Shown here piece by piece: positions 63,846 through 64,000 of a DNA stretch of 64,000 nt (positions are counted from its first letter, which is position 1; each line of letters begins with the position of its first letter). A program made the translations under genes and the position numbers. The DNA comes from Eurosta solidaginis. Lineage: Eukaryota > Arthropoda > Insecta > Diptera > Tephritidae. The stretch covers positions 226,152,490 through 226,216,489 of the forward strand of contig NC_090319.1 of NCBI RefSeq assembly GCF_040869045.1. Reading direction: 5' to 3'. Under the pieces are notes generated by a model. That model was given only the letters and a program-made list of their open reading frames with translations, was not told the DNA's origin and ran no database searches.

Positions 63846-64000
63846 TGTAACGAATTTACTGAAAATCCTCTTATTTGCAAGCTTCTGCTAAGTTCGAATC
63901 ACTAAACTGTTGAATAACACCACTATTCAGTAATGCAAAATGGTCTTTATTAAAGTACTTCACAATAAATAACTCGACTATTGCTCGACAGATAGCGTGC
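63846..64000 (-). repeat. 5' LTR of the second Gyp-C copy, cut by the window edge
   Basis: TGTAACGAATTTACTGAAAA... matches 61526 onward with a few substitutions. The outer end lies outside the window. Confidence 0.88.

Larger units (their letters stand above)
63253..64000 (-). mobile_element. Second copy of the Gyp-C family, 5' end only
   Basis: Matches Gyp-C from the Gag coiled-coil region through the primer site into the 5' LTR (63846 to the window edge). It is truncated at 63253 in the coiled-coil region, while the LTR side continues beyond the window. Gyp-C and this copy lie in the same orientation about 1.2 kb apart. Confidence 0.85.

Overview
This window looks like transposon-saturated chromatin from a higher dipteran, most likely a tephritid fruit fly. 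Bases for that: BEL/Pao, Ty3/gypsy, jockey-, CR1- and RTE-type retrotransposons of insect type, a Helentron/DINE-1-like element with a 130-bp internal satellite, a tRNA-derived SINE, and AT-rich spacers. The tephritid assignment rests on recall of similar repeats and was not checked. I see no intact host gene. The only host-derived coding sequences are decayed: a C2H2 zinc-finger gene fragment (885-1690), an antisense RCC2-like copy (47391-48374) and an unidentified small membrane-protein pseudogene (about 48520-48921).

Layout. (1) 1-137 is the end of a DINE-like element. (2) 640-18965 is nest 1. A CsRn1-type gypsy (Gyp-E; 5-bp target duplication CCATA) is interrupted by a jockey-like LINE (Joc-F, 2120-14555; 13-bp duplication), which is interrupted by a BEL/Pao element (BEL-A, 3619-12579; duplication AAGTC). 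The zinc-finger fragment sits between the Gyp-E 5' LTR and gag and is itself split by a 357-bp MITE. (3) About 19190-24227 is a Helentron/DINE-like element with a truncated RTE copy and about 20 tandem 130-bp units. (4) 24901-33055 is a second copy of BEL-A on the minus strand (BEL-A'), broken by an RTE (25198-27958; 8-bp duplication) and a CR1-like LINE (about 28435-31082). (5) 33070-62037 is nest 2. A minus-strand mdg1/412-like gypsy with a SAP-domain Gag (Gyp-C; duplication ATAT) is split inside its integrase by BEL-B (34574-57267; duplication TAATC). BEL-B's leader holds a tail-to-tail rearranged Mag-like gypsy (Gyp-D, about 35240-38901) and a young 13,047-bp BEL element (BEL-C, 39334-52380; duplication CACTT; LTRs differ at one visible site). 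(6) From 63253 to the window end lies the 5' end of a second Gyp-C copy.

Biology. The BEL elements carry more than gag-pol. BEL-A and BEL-C each have a third ORF in the env position that encodes CCHC knuckles plus a retropepsin-like domain, in which the usual D-S-G is D-S-C or D-P-C. Each ORF3 starts just after a candidate 3' splice site, and all three BEL families have an AAG|GTAA donor-like site 210-240 nt into the LTR. This suggests a spliced subgenomic mRNA. BEL-C also carries about 4 kb between pol and ORF3, including the antisense RCC2-like pseudogene with a 16-nt poly(A) tract. Because the LTRs are nearly identical while the passenger is decayed, the passenger was probably already on board when BEL-C last moved.
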